Below, in pieces: positions 48,470 through 56,324 of a DNA stretch of 64,000 nt (position 1 is its first letter; every line of letters starts with the position of its first letter). Under the pieces are notes generated by a model. It was not told the DNA's origin. It saw nothing but the letters and a program-made list of their open reading frames with translations, and did no database searches. A program made the translations under genes and the position numbers. Source of the stretch: Candidatus Obscuribacterales bacterium (GTDB lineage Bacteria; Cyanobacteriota; Vampirovibrionia; Obscuribacterales; Obscuribacteraceae); the NCBI GenBank assembly GCA_020050835.1, contig JAGVKB010000015.1:1-64000 (forward strand). The letters are read 5' to 3'.

Positions 48470-49267
48470 ATGAATCGAATCACTGTGCCTGCATTTATTG
48501 TGACTTGCCTGGTTTTATCCACAATCGTGGGCACCGATCCAGTCTATGCCCGCGACGAGCAGAAGGTCGAGAGAAACTCGGCGACCCAAGCAGAGACAAA
48601 ATGCTGCCCGGGCAATGAGAGTCAACAAACAGACAAGAAGATTGAGAAGAGCCAATCAGAGAGCTGTCCTTTCCACGATGGCATGCCTTGTCCGATCAAA
48701 CCGCCCGGACGGATTAGGATGTTCATAAGTGACCTTCTTTGGCAGCCAGGCGGCCGCTTTGCCCATCTCTCTCCCGATCTATACATCGGTGCCAGACCCG
48801 GCCGCCGGCGCATGCAAGTGCTGAAATCGATCGGTGTAAAAACGCTTGTGTGCTTTTCGCTCCTGTTCCAGCGACACACGGCAAAAATGGCTCAGCGACA
48901 AGGTCTCGAATATCACAAGCTCCGTACCGGCTTATTTAGCGGTCCAGGCTCTCAGGAGATCGAACAGTTCTTGAGCATCGCTTGCGATCCCAATAGTCAG
49001 CCGATGTACGTTACCTGTTACAGAGGCGTGGATAGAACAGCCTTTTACATAGCCGTCTATCGCCTCGGGGTTCAAAACTGGTCTCTGGATAGGACGATTG
49101 CCGAATTGAATAACAGTCACGTCAGAACCTGGTGGCCGGTTTTTGGAGGTTACGAAAAGACCTTGAGCAAGCACTTGCCGGAGATTCAGCAGCTTGCTCA
49201 CCGCATGAAAGCAGAGCAGGCGGCCAGCCGGCTGATTCCTGAAAAACGCACAGGTCCCGGTGTTTAG
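48470..49267 (+). CDS. Secreted dual-specificity phosphatase-like protein
   Basis: A 265-residue protein with an N-terminal signal peptide (1-28; VYA-R cleavage near 27), a Cys-containing linker (CCPGNES, CPFHDGMPCPI) and a cysteine-phosphatase fold. The P-loop is CYRGVDR (Cys183 to Arg189), a CX5R loop, but the residue before Cys is Thr182 in place of the usual His. An upstream LVCFSLLFQ strand and a downstream WWPVFGGYEK helix fit the fold, and the region FAHLSPDLYIGARPGRRRMQVLKSIGVKTLVCF is DSP-like. Substrate could be phosphotyrosine, phosphoinositide or cell-surface phosphate. The ATG at 48470 starts the signal peptide; earlier frame is unlikely. Confidence 0.78.
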   Translation: MNRITVPAFIVTCLVLSTIVGTDPVYARDEQKVERNSATQAETKCCPGNESQQTDKKIEKSQSESCPFHDGMPCPIKPPGRIRMFISDLLWQPGGRFAHLSPDLYIGARPGRRRMQVLKSIGVKTLVCFSLLFQRHTAKMAQRQGLEYHKLRTGLFSGPGSQEIEQFLSIACDPNSQPMYVTCYRGVDRTAFYIAVYRLGVQNWSLDRTIAELNNSHVRTWWPVFGGYEKTLSKHLPEIQQLAHRMKAEQAASRLIPEKRTGPGV

Positions 49268-49354
49268 AGAATTGCACCGTAATCACTATGCGCAATAGTA
49301 AATGCGCGATCAAGAAAATTTGTAGCGGTAATCGCTGTGTAGTCGCAAGCGGAT

Positions 49355-49405
49355 GAAGAGAAGAAGCGACTTGCAGTCAGACTGGCATAGCCGCTTCTTC
49401 TCTTC
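49355..49405 (-). terminator. Hairpin downstream of the Cys-rich protein gene
   Basis: Perfect 14-base arms GAAGAGAAGAAGCG (49355-49368) and CGCTTCTTCTCTTC (49392-49405), 20 bases past the leftward stop at 49426. A long loop (23 bases) and no U-run. Confidence 0.55.
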
Positions 49406-49425
49406 CGTTGCCGCCGTAAGCTTCG

Positions 49426-49932
49426 TTACTTGACGGTAACCGTGCACTTCCAGGGCGGAGTGCCGGTCGAGCCGCCGAAGTCGTGCTCCTCTTGGATCTC
49501 CACCAGCGATTGCCCGGAGGACTCGGCCGAGAAGATGATCGTACGTGAGCCATACTGCATGTCACCGGGATCGGGCGTGAACTGGCCGCGATCGCAGAGC
49601 GACAGCACGCCGAACGTGTAGTCCTTCACCACCCAGCTTTTCCAGCTGTCATCCTCTTCCGGCAAGGTGATATGCAGCTCCTCGCCCAGCTTGAGCTTGA
49701 TGGTACTGCCGTTGTCCTTCTCGCCCTTCTTGATGAAGAAGACTCCCGGCTTGCGCGCCTTCAGCTTGAGCGGCGCACGGTCCATCGAGTTGGCGCAGCA
49801 CTGGCAGTCGCCCAGGTCTTCGCTGCACGTCTGACAGAGAAGGTAATCAGTTGAATCAGTGGTGCCGGTGCACATCAAGCACTTACCCTTGGCGGTCGAC
49901 AAAACGCTCTTTTTGCATTCGTCGTGAATCAT
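49426..49932 (-). CDS. Cys-rich N-terminus plus beta domain resembling I42 (chagasin-like) inhibitors
   Basis: A 168-residue cytoplasmic protein. Residues 1-50 hold eight cysteines (6, 18, 21, 33, 36, 43, 45, 46) in CxxC-type spacings (CLMC, CQTC, CQCC), a zinc-ribbon-like module. From about residue 75 a beta-rich domain has LGEELHITLPEEDDSWKSWVV, GVLSLCDRGQF and a late GSTGTPPWKCTVTVK. These resemble the NPTTG, GxGG and RPW loops of I42 chagasin-like inhibitors only loosely. No signal peptide. TAGGAG lies before the ATG at 49932. It reads in the same direction as the PrkA set, as the final gene. Not recognised beyond this. Confidence 0.55.
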   Translation of the reverse strand: MIHDECKKSVLSTAKGKCLMCTGTTDSTDYLLCQTCSEDLGDCQCCANSMDRAPLKLKARKPGVFFIKKGEKDNGSTIKLKLGEELHITLPEEDDSWKSWVVKDYTFGVLSLCDRGQFTPDPGDMQYGSRTIIFSAESSGQSLVEIQEEHDFGGSTGTPPWKCTVTVK

Positions 49933-50028
49933 GGCACTTCTCCTACCGCTCTTGCCTGCACAACCGTCTGCCCTGACTACGAGCCAGGTTTGGTTGTCAG
50001 CATTGCTTTTCAAATTTTTTTTCAAGAG

Positions 50029-50069
50029 GCCGGAAGCCGTCTCAGCTGAAAGCTAAGGCGGCCTCCGGC
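50029..50069 (-). terminator. Hairpin between two small genes of the PrkA set
   Basis: GCCGGAAGCCG (50029-50039) pairs with CGGCCTCCGGC (50059-50069) with one mismatch. It lies 14 bases after the 50083 stop and before the 49932 start. The distal side is A-rich on the transcript, so full termination is doubtful. Confidence 0.35.
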
Positions 50070-50082
50070 TTTGTTTGATCGA

Positions 50083-50643
50083 TCAGCTGCCGTGCTTGCC
50101 ATGCCTGCAACAGCTGCAACCGGACTGAGTCACGCCTTCCGGCGGGATGATTCGGTTGAAGTTGGCAAGCAGAGCGCGCTCGTGTTGCCCGGGCGCATTC
50201 ATCTGGAAGCAGACGGTCTCGGTTTCGCCGGCCTGGCGAGCCGGTCCGAATTTGGTCTTGGGCTGCTCGGCAAACTGCAGCGAGACCAGCACGAGCCCGT
50301 TGCTCTTGGGCAGGCTCGCGGCCGGTTTCGGCGTATCAGCGTCTTGCCGGTCGCCGTCCTTGACCGGTCGGGCCGGAGACTCGCCGGGCAGATCGAATCG
50401 CAATTCGTTGCCTTCGTCGTCGGTGGAAAGCAGATTGATCTGCTTGGGCTGCACCTTCGTCTTGAGCAGCTCGACGCCATCGAGGCTGACGGCGACGTTG
50501 GTCGGCAGCGGGGTAACGACGCGCACGCTGAACTGGCCGTGCGGCATGCGGACGAAGATTGCTCGGTCGGTCTGAAAGTCGAGCGGTTTCCTGCCGGAGA
50601 CGCCCGAAATCAGGTCGACATGGATACCCTTATCGGTTTTCAT
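50083..50643 (-). CDS. Hypothetical protein downstream of spoVR
   Basis: Not recognised. A 186-residue protein with a beta-rich pattern in the first half (IHVDLISGVSGRKPLDFQTDRAIFVRM, FSVRVVTPLPTNVAVSLDGVELL) and a charged linker (PGESPARPVKDGDRQDADTP) leading to a second set of strands (GLVLVSLQFAEQPKTKFGP). The C-terminus has a Cys-rich end (GVTQSGCSCCRHGKHGS). No signal peptide. AGGAGAAC precedes the ATG at 50643. It follows spoVR by 103 bases, in the same direction, and is likely part of the PrkA-YeaH-SpoVR transcript. Confidence 0.6.
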   Translation of the reverse strand: MKTDKGIHVDLISGVSGRKPLDFQTDRAIFVRMPHGQFSVRVVTPLPTNVAVSLDGVELLKTKVQPKQINLLSTDDEGNELRFDLPGESPARPVKDGDRQDADTPKPAASLPKSNGLVLVSLQFAEQPKTKFGPARQAGETETVCFQMNAPGQHERALLANFNRIIPPEGVTQSGCSCCRHGKHGS

Positions 50644-50746
50644 GTTTTCTGTTCTCCTTGGAAGCACCGGCAGGGGCGACGCTTTTGGCGTTACCCCCAC
50701 CGGCGAGAGATGCATGAATGTCAGGGCGCGATGAACATCATCGTCC

Positions 50747-52534
50747 CTATTCGAGCCAGCGCTCCTTCACCTCGCCGTCCTCGTCGCAGAAGTACTCGTA
50801 GGCGCGCGGCGGGCCGAGCGGGCGACCGCTGCGGTCGGACTCGACCTCCTTGGTGAGCAAGCGGACCGGACGGCCCCAGAGACGGCGCACGTAGCGCACC
50901 GTGTCTTTGCACTCAGACTGCAGGAGCGGTCCGAAGTTTTCGTCGAACTCGTGACGGAGCGTCAGCGAGCCATCGGTGAAATGTCCGCTGTCCACCACGA
51001 CGATAATCGGCACGCTGGCGTAGCCGGTGCGCAGCAGAAGCATCTGCTTCAGCTTTGCCTTGTTCTCCACGTAAGAGCCGACGATCTGAAGCACCGTGCC
51101 CATGCTCTGCAGAGTCTGCATCGGCACCGGAAACGGTGGCATTCCGAGGTCGGGGCGGAGCAGCTCGGTTTGCTCGGCCAAGCCTGCCCACTTTTCGACC
51201 ACGGCCATCAGACCTTCGAGGTCGATCGGCAGCGGATCGACGATCGTGTTGGGCGACCAGCCGGTCTTGGCGAGCATGCGGTTGATCTGCATCATCACCC
51301 GGCGCACCCATTCGAGCCCTTCCTCGTTCATCTCCAACAGGATGTCGTCGGTGAGGTGCGTGCGCAGGAAAGAGACGTCGTCGCAGTTGGCGCGCACCCG
51401 GAACATCATATCCCGGTTGCGCTTCACGACCTTGACCTGCTTGACGCGCTTGGTGTGCGTCCAGACTTCGTCGCCGTCCTCGGTCGTTTCGCGCTTCAAG
51501 ACCGGCACGCGCACGGTCTCTTCACCCTCGTCGCAGCCGTACTTCCGGTCGATGCCCTTGAACACTCGCAGACCGAGGTTGTACGGGTTAAACCAGATGT
51601 CGGTGATCGTCCGCTGGTGCATCGAGAAGAACGGGGCGCAGCCCATCTTCCACTCGAGCGGGAAGTCGAGCTCGGGAGCCTTGAGAAGGACTTCTTCCCA
51701 GTAGCTCGCCCAGCCCTCGTTCATGATCTTGGTCAGACCCTGCGGCTTGAGATAGCGCGCCTGGTCACGGCCGATGGCGATCAAGCCGCGGGCCTCATCC
51801 GAGAGCCGCGGGTTGTTCTTCTCGTCCATCAGGAAGGCGAGCAGGTCCTCGGTCGGGTGAATCGGCATGTTCTTCAGCTTGGCTTCGAGCTCGGTGATTT
51901 CAGCCTTCAGGCCTTCCTTCTCGAACTCGGAAACCAGCTTGGGAACCTTCAGTTGCAGCTCGAGCAGGCGAGCTTCGAGCTTGAGCCGCGCTTCCTTTTC
52001 GCTGGCCGAATCTTCGATCGTCGGCACGATGCCGCAATGATCGTCGATCGCGTGCACGGCGTCCAGGATGTATTCCACCCGGTCGATGCCGAAATCCGGC
52101 CGCTCGATCAGCCGCCGAATGTACTCCTTGTTCTGGGCGAGCCGTTCGTCGAGCGACTCCGGGCGCGATTCCTTGAAGCGGAAGTTGTGCGCGAAGAAGT
52201 CGACGTGTCCCCACTTGGCGTGCGCCATCACGAGCACCTGCATGAGCAGCTCGTTGGTCACGCCAAGGTAGCAGTGGGACGGATTGGAATTGATCACCGC
52301 CTCGAAGATGTGGAAGCCTTTCGACTCCTTGATCTGCTGCTCGTACTTCTTGCCGAACGACCAGTGCCCATAGTGAGTGGGCATCATGGTGTACGGAATG
52401 AGGCGGATCATTTGCTCGTCCGAGACGAGCTCGTAGATGGTGCGGAAGGGACGGAGGCCATGCCGAGTGCCGGCCTGCGTCAACCGCTCATCGAACTCTT
52501 TCAAGTTCCTCTTCAAGCGTTCGAAAGCACTCAT
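50747..52534 (-). CDS. spoVR: SpoVR family protein
   Basis: A 595-residue SpoVR-family protein, longer than the usual 470-510. The core includes RHGLRPFRTIYELVSDEQMIRLIPYTMMPTHYGHWSFGKKYEQQIKESKGFHIFEAVINSNPSHCYLGVTNELLMQVLVMAHAKWGHVDFF, with the conserved YHYGHW-type and HC-Y motifs. GWASYWEEVLL and the NPYNLGLRVFKGIDRKYG motif come later. The C-terminal 100 residues form an extra segment with a beta pattern. SpoVR/YcgB is functionally tied to PrkA and YeaH in stress responses and sporulation. Its ATG overlaps the YeaH stop (TAATG). The mechanism of SpoVR is not established. Confidence 0.93.
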   Translation of the reverse strand: MSAFERLKRNLKEFDERLTQAGTRHGLRPFRTIYELVSDEQMIRLIPYTMMPTHYGHWSFGKKYEQQIKESKGFHIFEAVINSNPSHCYLGVTNELLMQVLVMAHAKWGHVDFFAHNFRFKESRPESLDERLAQNKEYIRRLIERPDFGIDRVEYILDAVHAIDDHCGIVPTIEDSASEKEARLKLEARLLELQLKVPKLVSEFEKEGLKAEITELEAKLKNMPIHPTEDLLAFLMDEKNNPRLSDEARGLIAIGRDQARYLKPQGLTKIMNEGWASYWEEVLLKAPELDFPLEWKMGCAPFFSMHQRTITDIWFNPYNLGLRVFKGIDRKYGCDEGEETVRVPVLKRETTEDGDEVWTHTKRVKQVKVVKRNRDMMFRVRANCDDVSFLRTHLTDDILLEMNEEGLEWVRRVMMQINRMLAKTGWSPNTIVDPLPIDLEGLMAVVEKWAGLAEQTELLRPDLGMPPFPVPMQTLQSMGTVLQIVGSYVENKAKLKQMLLLRTGYASVPIIVVVDSGHFTDGSLTLRHEFDENFGPLLQSECKDTVRYVRRLWGRPVRLLTKEVESDRSGRPLGPPRAYEYFCDEDGEVKERWLE

Positions 52535-53793
52535 TATTTGGCCCCCTTTTTCTTTTCCTTGGTCAGGATCTGCTTGAAGGCATCGGGGATGCCCTTGAGG
52601 TCCGCAACCTTGGCCATTCCAATGTGTTCCTTGATCTCGTCCGGCAGCTTGCTGATCGCTTCGCCGCCGGAAGCCCAGTTGGGGCGCCCGAATCGGCCGC
52701 TGCGGTCGGAGGGATCGATCTCCAGGTAGCCCAGGTAGTTGAAGGCTGCCTTGGTGAGCAGGTCGGTCATCCATTTCCGAACGGTCTCTTCACCGTCGAA
52801 CATGTAACCGTCAGTCGCCTGGAACATGTAGGCGTTGTACTCCGATTCGGAATACCGGCTCTTGCGCAGGTCGAAGATCATCTTGTAGGCCGGCCCGAAC
52901 ATCGTGCCGCCGTCGACTTCGATCTGGTAGAACTTGCGCTCGTCCTCGATCTCGTAGGCCTGACCGTCGTGGGCGATCATCACCACGACCACTTCCTTGT
53001 ACTTGGTACGCAGGAAGAGCAGGTTGAGCAGGAAATACGCTTTGGCGATCGCCAGCGGATCGCCGCCCATCGATGCCGAGCGGTCGAGCATGAAGAAGAC
53101 CACGCACTTGGAGTCGTCGTCCTCTCGCTCTTCGACGCGATGGTAGCGGAAGTCCTTTTTCGAGAACGGCACCTTCTTGGTGCTGGGGATGTTGGACTGC
53201 TCGTCCTCGAAGTGTTCGGGTTGAGCATTCTTCATCCCGATTGCGCGACGAATGCGGGCGCGAGCGGTGTCCGCCTTCTTCAGGCGCGGCTTGGGTCCGT
53301 TGACCTGAGTCCCGCGGTACTTGAAGGTGGTGACCTTGGTGGTGGCGAACTGCTTCTTGAGCATGTCCGGGAGTTCCATCTCCTCGAACAGCATCTGAAC
53401 CAGCTCTTCCATCGTGATCTCGATGTAGATCAGATCACCGGGATTGCCGCCGGCCTTCTTGCCTTTGCCGCCGCCGCCGGCCGGGTCACGGCCGTAACGA
53501 AAGCGAGGTTCGTAGCCGCCTTGAACCGGAACCTTGATCTTGCCCTTGTCACCGAAGATCGGAGAGCCTCCGATGATGCCGGGGAGTTGGGGCTTGATCT
53601 GGTCTTTGATGCGGTCCTTGTGGCGGTCGCGGTCATCCTTCGTGCGGTCGCCGCCGCCGTAGTCGGGAGGGTTGATTACGCTGTCCAGAACGACATTGCG
53701 CGTCAGCCCTTTGAATGGATGCGGTGAGCTGCCGGAGTCGAAAAGCACGAACGTGCTCTCAAAGTCCTCCAGCGTCTTGCGCTTCTTTGCCAT
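52534..53793 (-). CDS. yeaH: YeaH/YhbH family protein (DUF444) with vWA-like domain
   Basis: A 419-residue DUF444 protein. The N-terminal part (1-150) has a Gly-rich loop (PAGGGGKGKKAGG) and LIYIEITMEELVQMLFEEMELPDMLKK, a family hallmark. The vWA-like domain begins at about 228 with VVFFMLDRSASMG (Asp237-Ser241), then ATDGYMF later. The end is helical and Lys-rich. In enteric bacteria yeaH lies between the PrkA gene yeaG and is co-expressed in stationary phase. The start at 53793 follows GGAGG. It overlaps spoVR by one base. A 320-base spacer with two hairpins separates it from the kinase gene. Confidence 0.95.
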   Translation of the reverse strand: MAKKRKTLEDFESTFVLFDSGSSPHPFKGLTRNVVLDSVINPPDYGGGDRTKDDRDRHKDRIKDQIKPQLPGIIGGSPIFGDKGKIKVPVQGGYEPRFRYGRDPAGGGGKGKKAGGNPGDLIYIEITMEELVQMLFEEMELPDMLKKQFATTKVTTFKYRGTQVNGPKPRLKKADTARARIRRAIGMKNAQPEHFEDEQSNIPSTKKVPFSKKDFRYHRVEEREDDDSKCVVFFMLDRSASMGGDPLAIAKAYFLLNLLFLRTKYKEVVVVMIAHDGQAYEIEDERKFYQIEVDGGTMFGPAYKMIFDLRKSRYSESEYNAYMFQATDGYMFDGEETVRKWMTDLLTKAAFNYLGYLEIDPSDRSGRFGRPNWASGGEAISKLPDEIKEHIGMAKVADLKGIPDAFKQILTKEKKKGAK

Positions 53794-54112
53794 AGGAGAG
53801 CCTCCATATTGAATGGGCCGGCACCACATTTGGTGACGGCGCTCTGAAGATTCATCTCGCCGGAAACAAAGGAGCGGGCAGGCCCCGTTTGGACGGCTTC
53901 AGTTGAAAGCCGCCTTTGCGAGGCCCGCCCGCCTTCTCTAAATCGAGCTGCTTGCAAAAGCAGCTTTGCAGCGCCGACGAGACGACCGATGGAATTCCTC
54001 AACTGGAAAGAGAGAATCACCCCACCGGCGTAACGCAGTTTTCAGGCTGCGCTGCCGGTGGGATTCTTCTAGTTTGTGAGGGGAACAGCAGCGACTGGCG
54101 TCGCCCGTATCC
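53794..54112. other. Structured spacer between prkA and yeaH
   Basis: 319 bases between two genes of one likely operon. One stem pairs 54013-54029 with 54054-54067 (AGAATC and CCACCGGC arms, three-base bulge), and a second pairs near 53891-53914 (GGACGGCTT with AAGCCGCC). Such structure could set the ratio of kinase to YeaH/SpoVR. Confidence 0.5.
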
Positions 54113-56305
54113 TTACACCTCCTTGAGGAAGTCCTTGGTCTCTTCGGCCTCCTTCAGCACCTCGTCCGCGCAGTGCTGGCAGAACCCGTAGGTCTGCTGC
54201 AGGCGCTCGCGGGCGGTCTTCAGCTTCCGGTTGTCGTCCGTCGAGCGGGCGTTCTTGGAGCTGATGATGCGAGCCGTGTCCTTCACCTTGTTGCAGACGT
54301 ACCGCTCGATTGCGAAGCGCAGCGGCTCGTAGCAGGTGTAGGGCGGGTTGACGTCCTTGTGCTCGATCATCCAGTCGTTGATGGCCGAGACCACCTCCGA
54401 CCGGAAGTTCTTGGCCTGAGCCGAGGTGATGTTGAGATCGGGGTCCGACTCAACCGCACGCAGGAAGTCCTCGTCCGGACCCGAGCTCCAGGAGGACAGA
54501 CCCGAGCTGGCGTTCGGGCGGATCGTCCGCTTGGCGTGGTCGACGTACTTGTCGAAGTTGCTCTGGCACTCTTCGGGGAAAGCCTCGACCAGGGCGCCCA
54601 GGACGGCCCGAGCGAGCTTCTTCCGGCGCCAGTCGTCGAGGTACTTCCCGACGAAGGTCCGGTAGCGCTCCTGGGTCTTCTCGTCGGCGATGAGCCGGAT
54701 CCGCTCGTAGAGCCGGTCACGCAGCGCGCGGCTGGTGACGCACTTGCAGCTCTTGATGAGCGAGTCGGAAGCCAGCGCCGAGAGCAGCTTGGCGCTGAAG
54801 CGCGGCGAGGAGCCTTCCATGCCCTCGTACGGAGAGGCGTTCTTCTTGAGCGACTGGGTGTCGATCTTGACGCCCTGCCCGCGCAGGCGACCTTCGTCGC
54901 CGTTGTAGGCGTAGAGCTTCATCATCATGTCCTTGAGGTTCGGGTCCTCCTCCAGGCGCGTCAGCACCTCGAAGATGGCCATGTACTCGGACACGAGCGG
55001 CTCGCGGTGCACGCCGCCGGCACGCGCGTAGTCGGTCTTGTTCCAGAGCTTGTCGATCACGCGCTTGGCCTCGCTGTACTCCAGCGGGTAGATCCAGTAG
55101 ATCTCCACGAACCGGTCCAGGTACGGCTCGTTCTCCGGCTTGTTCTTGAACTTCAAGAACTCCGGCGCGTTGGAGTGAGCGATGATGAAGTTGTCGATGT
55201 GCAGGTTGCGGCGCAGCGGATCCGGGGCCGGAACGCTCTTGTCCTGCGTCGCTTCCAGCTTGGTGCGGTGCGCTTCGATCGGGTTCTTGAAGTCCTCGAC
55301 GAACTCCAGCATACCGCGGTTGGAGAGGTTGTAGGCGCCGTTCAGCAGCACCGACTCGGAGCTGCGGCGGTCGACCTGACCGAGAACGGAGATGTCCTCC
55401 TCACCGACCATCACGCGGATGTCGTAGTTGAGCGGCTGGACTTCCTTCACCGAGCAGATACCGACCGAGCCCTGCTGGTCGTCCTTGTAGGTGAACGAGC
55501 TCACCGGGAACTCGACCAGGTCGATCTGCTCCTTGCCGTACAAGCCGAGCGCGCGCTCCTGGCAGCACATGCAGGGGTGGCCGATGTTGGCGCGGGTCGA
55601 GCGCGGCAGGCCCAGACCGTAGACCACCGCCGAGACGAGCTCGTCGGTGTCCTTGAGCTTGGCCAGCCCCTCGATCGAGGCGTCCACGCCGGCGCTCTCG
55701 AGCACGTCGACCAGATCGGCGTTCTGCCAATCGAGCAGCGTCTCCAGCCCGAAGCGCTTGAGGATGTCCAGGCGGTACTGCGAGGGGTTTTCGCCGTCCT
55801 TGAGCGCCTTGGCCTCGGCCACTTCGTGGACGAGGAAGAGCAGGTTGAGCGGGTTTTCCCGCTGCGGGCAGCCGTCGGCCATCGGCACCGGAGCCGAGTT
55901 CTTCAAGATCTTCTTCAGCTTCTTGACGAACTGGCTCTTGCTCGAGCCCTTGGGCCCGATCAGCACGATCACCTGGTTGTCCTGCTCACCACCGTAGACG
56001 GCGGCCTGCAGGTTGGTGACGAACTCGTGGATCGGCAGCTCGATGCCGTAGAACTCCTTGAAGGCGTTGTAGGCGATGATCGGCTTGCCGTAGATGCGCT
56101 GGATCTTCTCCGAGCGCAGCTCGTTGACACCGAGCGCCATGATCTCCCAGTAGAGCCGCGACTTGGCGGACTCGGGGTAGCGCGGGAAATCCTTGACGGC
56201 GTGGAGGAAGGAGCAGAGATTGGCGGGCTTGCCGGCCTTCTTCTGGAGAGTCTCGAAGGGGACTTCCGGCAGCGTGAGCTTCTTGTCCGAAGTGTTGATG
56301 TTCAT
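54113..56305 (-). CDS. prkA: PrkA-family serine protein kinase (canonical paralogue)
   Basis: A 730-residue PrkA protein. The AAA+ part has Walker A IGPKGSSKS (116-124), a GCPQRENPLNLLFLV stretch, the GHPCMCCQERALGLYG cysteine pair, and VGICSVKEVQPLNYD. The conserved IDNFIIAHSNAPEF and DRFVEIYWIYPLEYSEAKRVIDKLW segments follow. The C-terminal kinase-like region is helical and ends GFCQHCADEVLKEAEE. PrkA phosphorylates proteins at Ser/Thr, and was also described as an AAA+ protease in Bacillus. The start at 56305 follows GAAAGG. It is preceded by a second PrkA gene only 19 bases upstream. Confidence 0.96.
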   Translation of the reverse strand: MNINTSDKKLTLPEVPFETLQKKAGKPANLCSFLHAVKDFPRYPESAKSRLYWEIMALGVNELRSEKIQRIYGKPIIAYNAFKEFYGIELPIHEFVTNLQAAVYGGEQDNQVIVLIGPKGSSKSQFVKKLKKILKNSAPVPMADGCPQRENPLNLLFLVHEVAEAKALKDGENPSQYRLDILKRFGLETLLDWQNADLVDVLESAGVDASIEGLAKLKDTDELVSAVVYGLGLPRSTRANIGHPCMCCQERALGLYGKEQIDLVEFPVSSFTYKDDQQGSVGICSVKEVQPLNYDIRVMVGEEDISVLGQVDRRSSESVLLNGAYNLSNRGMLEFVEDFKNPIEAHRTKLEATQDKSVPAPDPLRRNLHIDNFIIAHSNAPEFLKFKNKPENEPYLDRFVEIYWIYPLEYSEAKRVIDKLWNKTDYARAGGVHREPLVSEYMAIFEVLTRLEEDPNLKDMMMKLYAYNGDEGRLRGQGVKIDTQSLKKNASPYEGMEGSSPRFSAKLLSALASDSLIKSCKCVTSRALRDRLYERIRLIADEKTQERYRTFVGKYLDDWRRKKLARAVLGALVEAFPEECQSNFDKYVDHAKRTIRPNASSGLSSWSSGPDEDFLRAVESDPDLNITSAQAKNFRSEVVSAINDWMIEHKDVNPPYTCYEPLRFAIERYVCNKVKDTARIISSKNARSTDDNRKLKTARERLQQTYGFCQHCADEVLKEAEETKDFLKEV

Positions 56306-56324
56306 GGTTATCACCTTTCACTTG

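Noticed and set aside
50951-52729. Rightward open frame of about 590 codons, antisense to spoVR
   Set aside because: Shadow of spoVR; His/Asp/Val-rich and without family motifs.
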